Origin: Hydrogenophilus thiooxidans | Lineage (GTDB): Bacteria; Pseudomonadota; Gammaproteobacteria; Burkholderiales; Rhodocyclaceae | DNA: 64,000 bases | Direction: 5' to 3' | Assembly: GCF_019049855.1 (NCBI RefSeq) | Contig: NZ_JAHLSY010000008.1 | Span: forward strand, 39,356 to 103,355 | Shown: positions 18,001 through 27,053 of the stretch, one piece after another | How positions within the stretch are numbered: the stretch's first letter is position 1 | Layout of the letters: every line of letters starts with the position of its first letter | Notes under the pieces: generated by a model | What the model was told of the DNA's origin: nothing | Database searches by the model: none | Seen by the model: only the letters and a program-made list of their open reading frames with translations | Made by a program: the position numbers and the translations under genes

Positions 18001-19411
18001 AACGGGTCCAAGCGCGTTCGCTGAGCCGTTTGGGCGCGGCGTTGTGCAGCGCTTGCCAGAGCCGCTCGCGCCAAGGCAACGCAATCGCGGCAACGGTACG
18101 CTCGAGCTGCGCTTCGTCCCAGGTGAGGTCCAGTGTGGGTTGGGGCAACCAGAAGCGGAACCAGACGCGGGCCGTTGCCGAATCGGTGAAGATGACTTCA
18201 GCGTCGGTGTTTTGCGCGCCGAATGCAGTTTCGAGGTGGTTTTGGATTGCCAGGCGGGTTTCGGTGTCATACCCATCGCGCGGCGTGATCAGTTGCACCG
18301 AGACGAAGCGACCGAAGGTGTCGCGGCGCGTGATCAGACGGATCTGACGCCGCTCCTGCGCGCGGAGGATCGCCTGGGCATGGGCGCTCCAGGTGGTGAC
18401 GTCCACTTGGAACGCCTCGTCGCGTGGGTAGAGGTCGAGCACCAGCGCAAGCGCACGCTCCAGGTGGCTGCCTGGTCGCGCGCCGACCGCCTGTTGTACC
18501 GCTGCCGCTTTGTGGCGCAGCAGCGGGAGTTGCGCGACGGGGTAGCGGTACGCGGTTGCGGTCCACAACCCCAGGAAGCGCCGTTCGCGCACCGCGGTTC
18601 CGCTGGCGTCGCGTTCCCAGACCAGGATTTCGCTGGGGTAAGCGTAGCGGTGGACGATCGCGCGCTGACTGCCCTGCGTGATCAACATCGGTTCGGGATA
18701 GTGCAGCAAGAGTTCGCGCGCTGGCGCAGGCAGCCGCGCGAACGATTCGGAGTATTCCGAGCGGGCGCTGCTGTCGCGCAACACCCCCAGACCACTGCCC
18801 GGAATGCGCCGCAGTTGAACGGAATCGCTATTGCGCTCCACTTGATAGTCGCGACACCCCAGGAGCACGAAGTGGCCCGAAGCGACCCATTCCAGGAGCG
18901 CTTGGCATTCGCGTACCCAGGTGGGATCGGATTGCGTGCCGCACCAGCGCGGCAACAGTGACGCAGTGACGTTGGCGCGCTCGCGCATCAGTGGCCAGTC
19001 GTCACTCGCCGCCACCGCTTGCAGGAACCCTTCCGTGAGCGCCGCTTCGAGCGTGGCGCGCGCCGCTTTCGGGAGCGGCTCGCAGATGAAGAGCATCCAC
19101 GATTCGGGTTGGCCATCGGCTGCGGTGACCACGGGATGGAAGGCAAAGCGCGGGCGAATTCCGGCGCGGTCGAACGCGATGAGGGCGGTGGCGAAAAGGA
19201 GCGGCCGGTCGGGCTGTGCGATCGCGAGCGCTTCGCCTTCCCCGTCCGGGAGCGAGACCCGTTGCCATCGCCAGCGCCAGCCGTGTGGCTCGGGCGGTTG
19301 CTGGGCGGTGACCGCGAGGTGTTCCGCCCATTCGGTCAAATGGGCTTCGCTGACAGCGTCGTTGGGATCGAGCGCTTGCGCCAACAACGGGACGATGACG
19401 GCTGGCTCCAC
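15020..19411 (-). CDS. NAD-specific glutamate dehydrogenase, large (about 160-180 kDa) type
   Basis: About 1463 residues, slightly shorter than the usual 1550-1650 of this class. It deaminates glutamate to 2-oxoglutarate with NAD, and is normally catabolic. The catalytic core lies near residues 770-1100: GGPVARGGLRWSDRKDDYR, VPTGAKGGFIVRN with the catalytic Lys near 800, VVAADKGTATFSDTAN, and the dinucleotide region GIGDMSGDVFGNGML. Later comes the FDHRHIFIDPDPDP stretch. The N-terminal third is the regulatory ACT-like part. A GTG at 19411 follows a perfect AGGAGG with six-base spacing; the ATG at 19426 has no such site. The gene heads the phosphorelay run. Confidence 0.94.
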   Translation of the reverse strand: MEPAVIVPLLAQALDPNDAVSEAHLTEWAEHLAVTAQQPPEPHGWRWRWQRVSLPDGEGEALAIAQPDRPLLFATALIAFDRAGIRPRFAFHPVVTAADGQPESWMLFICEPLPKAARATLEAALTEGFLQAVAASDDWPLMRERANVTASLLPRWCGTQSDPTWVRECQALLEWVASGHFVLLGCRDYQVERNSDSVQLRRIPGSGLGVLRDSSARSEYSESFARLPAPARELLLHYPEPMLITQGSQRAIVHRYAYPSEILVWERDASGTAVRERRFLGLWTATAYRYPVAQLPLLRHKAAAVQQAVGARPGSHLERALALVLDLYPRDEAFQVDVTTWSAHAQAILRAQERRQIRLITRRDTFGRFVSVQLITPRDGYDTETRLAIQNHLETAFGAQNTDAEVIFTDSATARVWFRFWLPQPTLDLTWDEAQLERTVAAIALPWRERLWQALHNAAPKRLSERAWTRFHDGFDAVAQRRWRPEVIAPDLLALAQLPDDCNLWLTLEPDPAPSETEPRWQLRLWHRFAPALLADLSPLLESLGARLLEENADEIRTDAGSWWLHDLRLTIAWGDPPKPEDIERFIAAFHALWARQADCDGYNRLVTLAGLTWREALLWRAYAAWLKQSALPFTPNYILEMVLRHPAFVRAWTQAFHARFDPKRTHDHAAAYQEWRERLAALIEQLPTLDEERIARAFLATLDATVRTNFYREDEAGTPRPWLALKIASQTIDFLPDPKPWRETFVFAPNVEGVHLRGGPVARGGLRWSDRKDDYRTEILGLMKAQLVKNALIVPTGAKGGFIVRNAAPTPDRAAWQAAGLDAYRTYLRGLLDLADNRVEGTIVPPSQVVRHDDDDPYLVVAADKGTATFSDTANAIASEYGFWLGDAFASGGSVGYDHKKLGITARGAWVAIERHLRELGIDIATQPITVVGIGDMSGDVFGNGMLAHRTLKLIAAFDHRHIFIDPDPDPEISYRERERLFRLPSSSWDDYRRECLSEGGGIWPRTAKRIPLSPQARAALGLPETVTALTPPELIQAILRAPVDLLYNGGIGTYVKASTESHAEAGDRANDAVRVDANTLRCRIVGEGGNLGFTQRARVEYALLGGRIETDAIHNSGGVDCSDHEVNLKIALGLGVEQGKIAAEARNARFMGMADAVVQAVLHDNFTQTEAIALDALRGAHGWPAWRHLIARLVAEKQLDRRLERIPSDVEMAEREQNGVGLTRPELSVLLAYAKLDVKAALLASACLDDPLLARDYPRYFPSELADDLGETLHEHPLRREIVATLWTNRLIDRLGITTVDELAQETGAAIPEIARAFTLVWHLFALEVRLAEIDALAGAIPEATRYEALTWLRNHCRQAVTGFLSEPTWQQQTGDALLPTLEAAANTLRSLWREATQPNLAQIRVEAIERWQRAGLSEALATELAWLPTASALFTLAALAQETGQPLAAVAAVYWALQGK

Positions 19412-19423
19412 GGGGCTCCTCCT
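19411..19423 (-). promoter_or_regulatory. Strong Shine-Dalgarno that decides the GTG start of the glutamate dehydrogenase gene
   Basis: AGGAGG at 19423-19418 is six bases before the GTG at 19411-19409. It lies inside the first codons of the alternative reading from the ATG at 19426, so both starts cannot be equally used; the GTG is favoured. Confidence 0.6.
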
Positions 19424-19499
19424 CATGTTTTGGGGACGGTGCTCCTTCTGGTAGTGTAACGGTTTTGTTGGCTAATGGGACGATCGGAAGCGCACAGCG

Positions 19500-19775
19500 A
19501 TGCAATCGCCCTGTATCAAAATCTGCCGAATCGACGACACCACTGGGTGGTGTGTGGGCTGCGGGCGTACCCGCGACGAGATTGCGCGATGGGGAACGGC
19601 AAGCGACAGCGAGCAGGCGCGTATCTGGCAACAGCTGCCGAAGCGGTTGGCGACATTGCGCGACCAGCACGATGCCGAATCGTGGGGCGGGGACGCCGAG
19701 ACGGGGTGTCTGGGTCTCTGTGATCCCGATTACGGCACGGGTGTCTGTCGCAGTTGTGGTCGGACGCTCTCGTAG
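19500..19775 (+). CDS. DUF1289 small cysteine-rich protein with a duplicated motif
   Basis: 91 residues. The DUF1289 signature is complete at the N-terminus: [10 protein letters not shown], then [16 protein letters not shown] second, degenerate copy follows near the C-terminus: [20 protein letters not shown]. Each half has four Cys spaced to bind a metal, most likely zinc. The family's function is unknown. The start at 19500 is the only one that keeps the SPC motif at residue 3; its ribosome site is weak. It is oriented with endonuclease IV, 23 bases downstream, and divergent from glutamate dehydrogenase. Confidence 0.88.
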   Translation: MQSPCIKICRIDDTTGWCVGCGRTRDEIARWGTASDSEQARIWQQLPKRLATLRDQHDAESWGGDAETGCLGLCDPDYGTGVCRSCGRTLS

Positions 19776-19798
19776 GGTAGTGGGAAGCGAGGACGGTT

Positions 19799-20659
19799 AT
19801 GGCGAAATATGTGGGTGCGCACGTGAGTGCGGCAGGCGGGGTAGAAAATGCACCGCTCAACGCCGCAGCGATCGGGGCGAAAGCTTTTGCTCTTTTTACC
19901 AAGAATCAACGCCAGTGGGTGGCCAAACCCTTAAGCGAACGCAGTATCGCGGCGTTTCGTGCCAACCTCGAACGGGTGGGGATTCGCCCCGAGCATGTCT
20001 TGCCGCACGATAGTTACCTCATCAATTTGGGCCACCCCGAACCCGAGGGGTTGGCGAAATCGCGTGCTGCGTTCGTCGATGAGATGCAGCGTTGCGCACA
20101 ACTGGGCCTGCGCTATCTCAATTTTCACCCTGGGGCGCACCTGGGCAAAATCAGTGAGACGGAATGTTTGGCGCGGGTGGCGGAGTCGATCGATCTCGCG
20201 CTCGACGCAGTGCCGGAGGTGGTCGCCGTGATCGAAATTACCGCCGGACAAGGGAGTAACGTCGGCTACTCCTTTGAGCACCTTGCTCAGATCATCGATC
20301 GGGTTCAGGACAAAGCGCGGGTCGGGGTTTGTCTCGACACCTGTCACATGTTCGCAGCGGGGTACGACTTGCGTACCTGGGAAGCGTGCGACGCCGTCTT
20401 CACCGAATTCGATCGGACCGTGGGGTTTCGTTATCTGCGCGGGATGCACTTGAACGGTTCGAAGGCCAAACTCGGAAGCCGGGTTGACCGCCACCACGCG
20501 CTGGAACAAGGCGAACTGGGGCTCGAAGTTTTTCGCTACATCATGAACGACCCCCGTTTCGACGACATCCCCATGGTGTTGGAGACGATCGACGAGTCGC
20601 TCTGGCCCGAGGAGATTCGACTGCTCTACCGACTTCAGGAGTCTGCGGGCTTGTCGTGA
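19799..20659 (+). CDS. nfo: Deoxyribonuclease IV (endonuclease IV), AP endonuclease
   Basis: 286 residues, matching the usual length. It cleaves DNA 5' to abasic sites in base-excision repair and uses three zinc ions in a TIM barrel. The N-terminus [12 protein letters not shown], then [54 protein letters not shown] and the [11 protein letters not shown] segment supply the His, Glu and Asp metal ligands; LETIDES closes the site. A GAGGA lies before the ATG. Confidence 0.96.
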   Translation: MAKYVGAHVSAAGGVENAPLNAAAIGAKAFALFTKNQRQWVAKPLSERSIAAFRANLERVGIRPEHVLPHDSYLINLGHPEPEGLAKSRAAFVDEMQRCAQLGLRYLNFHPGAHLGKISETECLARVAESIDLALDAVPEVVAVIEITAGQGSNVGYSFEHLAQIIDRVQDKARVGVCLDTCHMFAAGYDLRTWEACDAVFTEFDRTVGFRYLRGMHLNGSKAKLGSRVDRHHALEQGELGLEVFRYIMNDPRFDDIPMVLETIDESLWPEEIRLLYRLQESAGLS

Positions 20660-20698
20660 TAAAATAATCTGTTTTTCGAAAGCCTTAGCGAAAACACC

Positions 20699-22627
20699 AT
20701 GCACTTTCCCGATCGCTTCGACGTCATCGTCGTCGGCGGTGGCCATGCCGGAACCGAGGCGGCGCTCGCGGCTGCGCGGCGCGGCGCGAAGACGTTGCTG
20801 CTTACCCACAACCTCGACACACTGGGGCAGATGAGCTGCAATCCGTCGATCGGTGGTATCGGCAAAGGCCATCTCGTCAAAGAGGTCGACGCACTCGGTG
20901 GCGCGATGGCGCTGGCTACCGACGAAGCTGGGATTCAGTTCCGCACGTTGAATGCGAGCAAAGGCCCTGCAGTGCGTGCCACACGAGCGCAAGCGGATCG
21001 GGTGCTTTATAAGAAGGCGATTCGCAAGCGGCTCGAAAACCAACCCAATCTGTGGTTGTTCCAGCAGGCGGTCGACGACATCGTGCTGGCGGGCGACGCG
21101 GTTGCCGGGGTCGTGACGCAACTGGGGATCCGGTTCGACGCGCGCGCCGTAGTCTTGACCACTGGAACCTTTTTGAACGGATTGATTCACGTCGGTTTGC
21201 AGCACTACGCGGCGGGGCGTGCGGGGGATCCGCCAGCGATCGCGCTGGCTGCGCGTTTGGCCGAATTGGGTCTGCCGAAAGGGCGATTGAAAACGGGAAC
21301 CCCGGCGCGGCTCGACGCGCGCACGATCGATTTCAGCAAGTGTCAAGTCCAACCGGGTGACGACCCAGAGCCGGTCTTCAGTTTTATGGGCAGCCGGGCG
21401 ATGCACCCCAAACAACTGCCCTGCTGGATCACGCGGACCAACGAACGCACGCACGAAATCATTCGCGCCAATCTCGACCGTTCGCCGATGTATTCTGGGG
21501 TGATCGAAGGGATCGGTCCGCGCTACTGCCCGTCGATCGAAGACAAGATTCACCGTTTCGCCGACAAAACCGGCCACAACGTCTTCTTGGAGCCCGAGGG
21601 GCTGGAGACGAACGAGATCTACCCGAACGGCGTGTCGACGTCGCTGCCGTTCGACGTGCAGTATGCGTTCCTGCGCACCATCCCCGGGCTGGAAAACGTC
21701 CATATCCTGCGCCCGGGGTACGCGATCGAATACGACTTTTACAACCCGACGCACCTCAAGGCGACGCTCGAAACCAAGCACTTCCACGGACTCTTCTTCG
21801 CCGGTCAGATCAACGGCACCACGGGTTACGAAGAGGCCGCGGCGCAAGGGCTCTACGCGGGCGCCAATGCAGCCGCCTACGCGCTCGAGCTGGAACCGCT
21901 GTTGCTGACCCGTGACCAAGCCTACTTGGCGGTGCTCGTCGATGATCTGATCACCCGTGGGGTTACCGAGCCGTACCGGATGTTCACGTCGCGTGCCGAA
22001 TTCCGGTTGCAGCTGCGCGAAGACAATGCCGACCTGCGCCTCACCGAGATCGGCCGACGGCTGGGGCTTGTCGATGATGCGCGCTGGGAAGCCTTTTGCC
22101 GCAAACGGGAGGCGATCGAACGTGAAGTGGCGCGATTGAAGGCGACGTGGTTCGTGCCTTCGCGCGACGCCGAGCGCGTTGCACAACACCTGGGAGAGCC
22201 GCTTACCAAAGAGGCGACTGCGTTCGATCTGCTGCGGCGTCCGAACGTTCGCTACACCGCGCTTGTGCCGCTATTACCATCAGCAGGCGAAGCGGCTGGG
22301 GCTGACACTCCCATCGAGGCGCTCTCGGAAGGCGTGATCGAACAGGTGGAGATCGCCGCCAAGTATGCCGGATATCTGGAGCGGCAAGCGGTCGAGGTGG
22401 CGCGCCTCAAAGCCGCTGAAGCCGTCCGCATCCCCGACGGGTTCGACTACGATTCGGTGCCTGGGCTTTCGGCCGAAATTCGCCAAAAACTTGCGGCGCA
22501 GCGGCCCGAAACACTCGGGCAGGCGAGCCGCATTCCCGGTGTGACGCCAGCGGCGATCTCGATCCTCCTCGTGTGGTTGCGGCGCAACGGATGGGTCCGC
22601 GACGACCGTGACGAGGTCAACGGATGA
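20699..22627 (+). CDS. mnmG: tRNA uridine-5-carboxymethylaminomethyl modification enzyme, FAD subunit
   Basis: 642 residues (E. coli: 629). With MnmE it builds the 5-carboxymethylaminomethyl group on wobble U34 of several tRNAs. The FAD-binding Rossmann motif is [17 protein letters not shown] at 9-25, followed by [33 protein letters not shown], the [10 protein letters not shown] stretch and [13 protein letters not shown]. The C-terminal helical domain ends with [18 protein letters not shown]. It heads mnmG-rsmG-parA-parB, an arrangement often found near the replication origin. A TAAAAT-type -10 lies around 20663 upstream. Confidence 0.97.
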   Translation: MHFPDRFDVIVVGGGHAGTEAALAAARRGAKTLLLTHNLDTLGQMSCNPSIGGIGKGHLVKEVDALGGAMALATDEAGIQFRTLNASKGPAVRATRAQADRVLYKKAIRKRLENQPNLWLFQQAVDDIVLAGDAVAGVVTQLGIRFDARAVVLTTGTFLNGLIHVGLQHYAAGRAGDPPAIALAARLAELGLPKGRLKTGTPARLDARTIDFSKCQVQPGDDPEPVFSFMGSRAMHPKQLPCWITRTNERTHEIIRANLDRSPMYSGVIEGIGPRYCPSIEDKIHRFADKTGHNVFLEPEGLETNEIYPNGVSTSLPFDVQYAFLRTIPGLENVHILRPGYAIEYDFYNPTHLKATLETKHFHGLFFAGQINGTTGYEEAAAQGLYAGANAAAYALELEPLLLTRDQAYLAVLVDDLITRGVTEPYRMFTSRAEFRLQLREDNADLRLTEIGRRLGLVDDARWEAFCRKREAIEREVARLKATWFVPSRDAERVAQHLGEPLTKEATAFDLLRRPNVRYTALVPLLPSAGEAAGADTPIEALSEGVIEQVEIAAKYAGYLERQAVEVARLKAAEAVRIPDGFDYDSVPGLSAEIRQKLAAQRPETLGQASRIPGVTPAAISILLVWLRRNGWVRDDRDEVNG

Positions 22628-23274
22628 ACGACGCGCAAGCCCGAACGTTGCTCGCAGACGGCGTTGCGATCCTCCTTCCTGACGCTCCGGCGACGTTGGT
22701 CGATCGGCTGTGGCGCTACGTGACGCTGCTCTTGAAGTGGCGGCGTGCGTACAATCTGACCGCGATCACCGCGCCAGAAGCGATCGTGACCCACCACATC
22801 CTCGATGCGCTGACGCTTTGGCCGTTCGTCGCCAATGCCCCGCGGTTGCTCGATGTCGGCAGCGGTGCGGGGCTACCCGCGGTTCCGTTGGCGCTTGCCG
22901 CCGAAGCGCTCAACGCGCCGCTTGTGGAAGTGGTTGCGCTCGATGCCGTCCGCAAAAAAGCGGCGTTCGTGCAGCAATGTGCGATCGAACTGGCGATGCC
23001 GCGTGTGACGGTGGTGTCTGCGCGGGTCGAAACGTGGCAGTCGCTAGCCCCCTTCCCGGCGATCACCGCACGGGCGTTTGCCGCGCTTGCCGAGTTCGTG
23101 ACGTGCACGCGCCGCCACCTCGCGCCCCATGGGCGCTGGTTCGCGATGAAGGGGGCCGAATGGGGCGAAGAGCTTGCAGCGCTCCCCGAAGGGGTCCGTG
23201 TGGTGGCGACAACACCGGTCACCGTACCCTTTCTCGATGCCCGCCGAACGGTCGTGGTTTTGGAGGAGGCGTGA
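22624..23274 (+). CDS. rsmG: 16S rRNA (guanine527-N7)-methyltransferase
   Basis: 216 residues. It methylates G527 in the 530 loop of 16S rRNA using SAM. The [21 protein letters not shown] segment is the family signature, [17 protein letters not shown] is the SAM-binding loop, and [15 protein letters not shown] the acidic end of strand 2; ITARAFAAL follows. The ATG overlaps the mnmG stop (ATGA), so translation is coupled. Confidence 0.96.
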   Translation: MNDAQARTLLADGVAILLPDAPATLVDRLWRYVTLLLKWRRAYNLTAITAPEAIVTHHILDALTLWPFVANAPRLLDVGSGAGLPAVPLALAAEALNAPLVEVVALDAVRKKAAFVQQCAIELAMPRVTVVSARVETWQSLAPFPAITARAFAALAEFVTCTRRHLAPHGRWFAMKGAEWGEELAALPEGVRVVATTPVTVPFLDARRTVVVLEEA

Positions 23275-23276
23275 CG

Positions 23277-24080
23277 ATGGGCTATGTCTTTTGTGTCACC
23301 AATCAAAAAGGGGGGGTTGGCAAAACCACGACTGCAGTCAATCTGGCTGCGGCGCTCGCCCGGCAAGGGCGCAGGGCGCTTCTGATCGACCTCGACCCGC
23401 AGGGCAACGCGACGATGGGAAGCGGGATCGACAAGCTGGCGCTCACCGAGTCGGTCTATCCGCTGCTCTTGGGGCTGACGACATTACCGCGTGCCCGCGT
23501 CCGCGCGGAACAAGCAGGGTACGACGTCGTGGGGGCGAACCGAGAGCTTGCTGGCGCCGAAGTCGAGCTCGTCGAACTGCCCCGCCGCGAATACCGCTTG
23601 GCAGATGCAATCGCCCCTTGGGTCGCGCACTACGACCTTGTCCTCATCGATTGCCCGCCGTCGTTGTCGCTCTTGACCCTCAACGCGCTGTGCGCGGCAC
23701 ACGGCGTGATCATTCCGATGCAGTGTGAATATTTCGCGCTCGAAGGGCTTTCGGATCTTGCCAATACCATCAAACGGGTGCGCAGCGGCTTGAATCCCAA
23801 GCTCGAGATCATCGGTTTGCTGCGGGTGATGTTCGACCCGCGGGTGACGCTGCAACAGCAGGTATCCGAAGAGTTGGCGCGCCACTTCGGCGAAAAAGTC
23901 TTTCAAACGGTGATTCCGCGCAACGTCCGCCTGGCAGAAGCCCCAAGCCATGGGTTGCCCGGCGTCTGTTTCGATCCGCGCTCGGCGGGGGCGAAAGCCT
24001 ACCTGGCGTTCGCGGAAGAGCTCATCACCCGTTTGGGACTGGCGGAATCGTCGCCAACGGTTGGAGAATCGGTAACATGA
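23277..24080 (+). CDS. parA: Chromosome-partitioning ATPase ParA/Soj
   Basis: 267 residues. Deviant Walker A is KGGVGKTT at 11-18, Walker A' is LIDLDPQGNAT, and Walker B is VLIDCPPSL; LRVMFDPRVTLQQQVSEEL is typical of chromosomal ParA. It segregates origins together with ParB. The ATG at 23277 follows GGAGGAGG and comes two bases after the rsmG stop. In-frame sequence upstream lies in the rsmG frame shadow and is not coding. Its stop overlaps the parB start by four bases. Confidence 0.96.
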   Translation: MGYVFCVTNQKGGVGKTTTAVNLAAALARQGRRALLIDLDPQGNATMGSGIDKLALTESVYPLLLGLTTLPRARVRAEQAGYDVVGANRELAGAEVELVELPRREYRLADAIAPWVAHYDLVLIDCPPSLSLLTLNALCAAHGVIIPMQCEYFALEGLSDLANTIKRVRSGLNPKLEIIGLLRVMFDPRVTLQQQVSEELARHFGEKVFQTVIPRNVRLAEAPSHGLPGVCFDPRSAGAKAYLAFAEELITRLGLAESSPTVGESVT

Positions 24081-24973
24081 GTCGCAGTAAGAAAGGGTTG
24101 GGGCGCGGCCTGGACGCGCTTTTGGGTGCGATGAGCAGTCAGCCGGCGCAAGGCCCTACGGCGGACGGCGGAGCGCACGTGGTCGCGCTGCCCGTCGATC
24201 AGCTCGTTCCGGGGCGCTATCAGCCGCGCAGCCGCATGGATCCTGGGTCGCTCGAAGAGTTGGCGGCGTCGATCCGGGTGCAAGGGGTGATGCAACCCGT
24301 GGTGGTGCGCCCGAACGGCGTCGGGCGCTACGAAATCATCGCGGGCGAACGGCGCTGGCGTGCAGCGCAAATGGCTGGACTCCTTCATGTGCCCTGCCTC
24401 ATTCGTGACGTACCGGACGATGCCGCGTTGGCGCTCGCGTTGATCGAAAACATCCAACGGGAAAACCTCAACCCGATCGAAGAGGCGCAGGGGTTGCAAC
24501 GGCTGATCGAAGAGTTCGGCATGACCCATCAGCAGGTGGCCGACGCGATCGGCCGCAGCCGCTCCGCGGTCACCAACCTCCTGCGGCTTCTGCAATTGGC
24601 CGAGCCGGTGCGCGAACTCGTGCTTGCGGGCGACCTCGAAATGGGGCATGCCCGTGCGCTGCTGCCGCTTGCTGCAGGAGATCAAGTGGCACTCGCCCAT
24701 CAAGCCGTCGCGAAGGGTTGGTCGGTTCGGCAGGTAGAGCGCGCGGTGCAACAACGGTTGGCGCCGCCTGAAGCAAAACGCGTTCCCGAACGCAAAACGC
24801 CCGACTGGCTGCGTCTCGAGGAGCGGCTAGCGGAGCGGATTGGCGCGCCCGTCACCATCGAACGCAAAGGAAAAGGGCCTGGGCGACTGACGATTCGCTT
24901 CACCGACTGGGACGAACTCGACGCAGTGCTCGCACGATTGGGACTTGCCGAAGCGGTGATGCACGACGTTTGA
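24077..24973 (+). CDS. parB: Chromosome-partitioning DNA-binding protein ParB/Spo0J
   Basis: 298 residues. It starts with the KKGLGRGLDALLG segment that contacts ParA. The CTP-binding ParB/Srx domain has the GRYQPR, GVMQPVVVR and GERRWRAAQ motifs, followed by ENIQRENLNPIEEAQG. A helix-turn-helix near 155-175 (THQQVADAIGRSRSAVTNLLRLL) reads parS. The C-terminal 40 residues form the dimer domain. No parS-like palindrome is visible in this window. The atp promoter starts within its stop codon. Confidence 0.96.
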   Translation: MSRSKKGLGRGLDALLGAMSSQPAQGPTADGGAHVVALPVDQLVPGRYQPRSRMDPGSLEELAASIRVQGVMQPVVVRPNGVGRYEIIAGERRWRAAQMAGLLHVPCLIRDVPDDAALALALIENIQRENLNPIEEAQGLQRLIEEFGMTHQQVADAIGRSRSAVTNLLRLLQLAEPVRELVLAGDLEMGHARALLPLAAGDQVALAHQAVAKGWSVRQVERAVQQRLAPPEAKRVPERKTPDWLRLEERLAERIGAPVTIERKGKGPGRLTIRFTDWDELDAVLARLGLAEAVMHDV

Positions 24974-24998
24974 CCGTTTGCGGCAAAAAATATAGAAT
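24970..24998 (+). promoter_or_regulatory. Predicted sigma70 promoter of the ATP synthase operon
   Basis: TTGACC at 24970-24975 and TAGAAT at 24993-24998 are separated by 17 bases. The -35 hexamer includes the parB stop codon. The A/T-rich stretch 24985-25004 stands out in this GC-rich DNA. The first gene, atpI, begins 27 bases after the -10. Confidence 0.6.
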
Positions 24999-25025
24999 AT
25001 AAAAGATTTGCTGGGACGAGGCGGA

Positions 25026-25409
25026 ATGACCCTGCGCACCATCGTGTCGAGCTACTGGATCGTAGCTTTTTTTGTTGCCGCGGCTGCAGCGCTCGTGGGC
25101 GGCGTCACGGCAGGGCTTTCGGCGTTGGCCGGAGGGGTTGCCGTTGCGGTGCCGGGAAGCGTTTTCGCGTTGTTGCTCGCGATGCACGCCCGGTTTGCGC
25201 CCAGTGCGGGCTTTTTTTTGCTGGGTGAGGCAGTCAAAGTCGTTGCCAGCGTGGTGTTGCTGATTGCCGCGGTGAAAGCACTGGGTGAGCCGGTGTGGTT
25301 GGCGTTGCTTGCCGGTCTCGCGTTCACGGCGAAAGCGGGATGGTTGAGTTTTGTCTTTTCGATGAGGGGGAATCATGGCAGCTTCTGGGCAAGGCCCCAC
25401 AGCCTCTGA
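25026..25409 (+). CDS. atpI: ATP synthase protein I
   Basis: 127 residues, almost entirely four hydrophobic segments, matching the small, poorly conserved AtpI/UncI assembly factor that helps form the c-ring. Its assignment rests on hydropathy, size and its place directly before atpB. The ATG at 25026 has a purine-rich GAGGCGGA before it. Its last 35 bases overlap atpB. Confidence 0.8.
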   Translation: MTLRTIVSSYWIVAFFVAAAAALVGGVTAGLSALAGGVAVAVPGSVFALLLAMHARFAPSAGFFLLGEAVKVVASVVLLIAAVKALGEPVWLALLAGLAFTAKAGWLSFVFSMRGNHGSFWARPHSL

Positions 25410-26226
25410 GTACGTCATTCACCATTTGACCCATCTCAATACCTTGGGTCATCCACAGGAGTCGCTCGTCGACTTTTCCGTATTGCATCTCGACACCTTT
25501 TTCTTCGCCACGGGTTTGGGGATGCTCACCGTGTGGCTGCTCTATCGCGCTGCGCGCCACGCAACCAGTGGCGTTCCGGGGCGTTTCCAAAACTTCGTCG
25601 AAATGCTGGTCGAACTGGTCAATGAACAGGCCAAGGGGATCATTCACAATCCCGAATCGCGCAAGTTTGTCGCGCCGCTTGCGCTCACCGTGTTCGTCTG
25701 GATCTTCTGGATGAACTTCATGGATCTGTTGCCGGTCGATCTTCTGCCGCGCATCTGGGAAGGAATCTATGTCGCCGCAGGGGGGGATCCGCACCATGCC
25801 TATCTGCGCGTCGTGCCCACGGCCGACCTCAACGCAACGTTGGGGATGTCGATCGCGGTGCTGCTCATTTCGCTCTACTACAACCTCAAGATCAAAGGGG
25901 TTGGCGGCTGGGTGCATGAGCTCTTTACTGCGCCGTTTGGGAGTCACCCGCTGCTCTATCCGGTGAATTTTGCGATGCAGATCATCGAGTACATCGCGAA
26001 GACCGTTTCGCACGGGATGCGGTTGTTCGGCAACCTCTACGCCGGCGAACTCATCTTCATCCTGATCGCGATGCTGGGGGGTACCGCGACGGTCTTCGGT
26101 TTTTTGGGGCACGTGATCGCGGGCTCGATTTGGGCCATCTTCCATATTCTGATCATCGTGCTACAAGCCTTCATCTTCATGATGCTCACGCTCGTCTATA
26201 TCGGCCAAGCGCACGAGTCTCACTGA
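25375..26226 (+). CDS. atpB: ATP synthase Fo subunit a
   Basis: 283 residues, inner membrane. Subunit a forms the proton half-channels against the c-ring. The essential Arg is Arg216 in SHGMRLFGNLYAGE, and IAVLLISLYYN and LQAFIFMMLTLVYI are characteristic helices. N-terminal residues 1-40 extend into the periplasm. The gene follows GAGGGGGAA and starts inside atpI. Confidence 0.97.
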   Translation: MAASGQGPTASEYVIHHLTHLNTLGHPQESLVDFSVLHLDTFFFATGLGMLTVWLLYRAARHATSGVPGRFQNFVEMLVELVNEQAKGIIHNPESRKFVAPLALTVFVWIFWMNFMDLLPVDLLPRIWEGIYVAAGGDPHHAYLRVVPTADLNATLGMSIAVLLISLYYNLKIKGVGGWVHELFTAPFGSHPLLYPVNFAMQIIEYIAKTVSHGMRLFGNLYAGELIFILIAMLGGTATVFGFLGHVIAGSIWAIFHILIIVLQAFIFMMLTLVYIGQAHESH

Positions 26227-26282
26227 GGTGAAGCACAGGGTAGGTGTGTTATCATTCAACGGTTTTTGTCATCCAACTTTGA

Positions 26283-26537
<255 letters not shown>

Positions 26538-26577
26538 ACGTTCGCGGCGTCCCGGGTGGGCGTGAAGGAGTGAAACT

Positions 26578-27051
26578 GTGAACTTAAACGCAACCCTGAT
26601 CGCGCAGCTCGTCGTTTTTTTCATCCTGGGCTGGTTCACGATGAAATATGTCTGGCCGCCCTTGATGAAAGCACTCGACGAGCGCGCGGCGAAAATCGCC
26701 GAGGGGCTTGCGGCAGCGGACAAGGCCAAAACCGATCTTGCGCTGGCGGAAAAGCGGGCAGTGGAAGAGTTGCGCAAAGCGCGCGAAGAAGCGGCAGCGA
26801 TGCGCAGCAATGCCGAACAGCAAGCGGCCAAATTGATCGAAGAGGCGCGCGTCGAAGCGTCTCAGATCATCAACCGTGCGCAGAGAGCGGCGGAAGAGGA
26901 GGCGCGTGCGTCGGTGCAGCGTGTTCTCCAAGAGCTCCGTGAGGAGGTCGCGCGCTTGGCCTTGGTAGGCGCAGAGCAGATTCTGCGTCGCGAAATCGAC
27001 GCCAAAGCCCACGCCGAATTGATTCAGCGTTTGAAAGAGGAACTCAAGTAA
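26578..27051 (+). CDS. atpF: ATP synthase Fo subunit b
   Basis: 157 residues. One N-terminal membrane helix (about 6-26) is followed by a long, highly charged coiled coil rich in Ala, Glu, Lys and Arg that forms the peripheral stalk. The start is GTG, eleven bases after AAGGAG. It sits between atpE and atpH in canonical order. Confidence 0.96.
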   Translation: MNLNATLIAQLVVFFILGWFTMKYVWPPLMKALDERAAKIAEGLAAADKAKTDLALAEKRAVEELRKAREEAAAMRSNAEQQAAKLIEEARVEASQIINRAQRAAEEEARASVQRVLQELREEVARLALVGAEQILRREIDAKAHAELIQRLKEELK

Positions 27052-27053
27052 CC

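Noticed and set aside
19931..22189. 752-codon open frame on the minus strand
   Set aside because: It lies opposite nfo and mnmG, both clearly real; the translation has no domain.
22600..25100. parS site near parAB
   Set aside because: I looked for the TGTTTCACGTGAAACA palindrome or close variants and saw none; a computed scan would be decisive.
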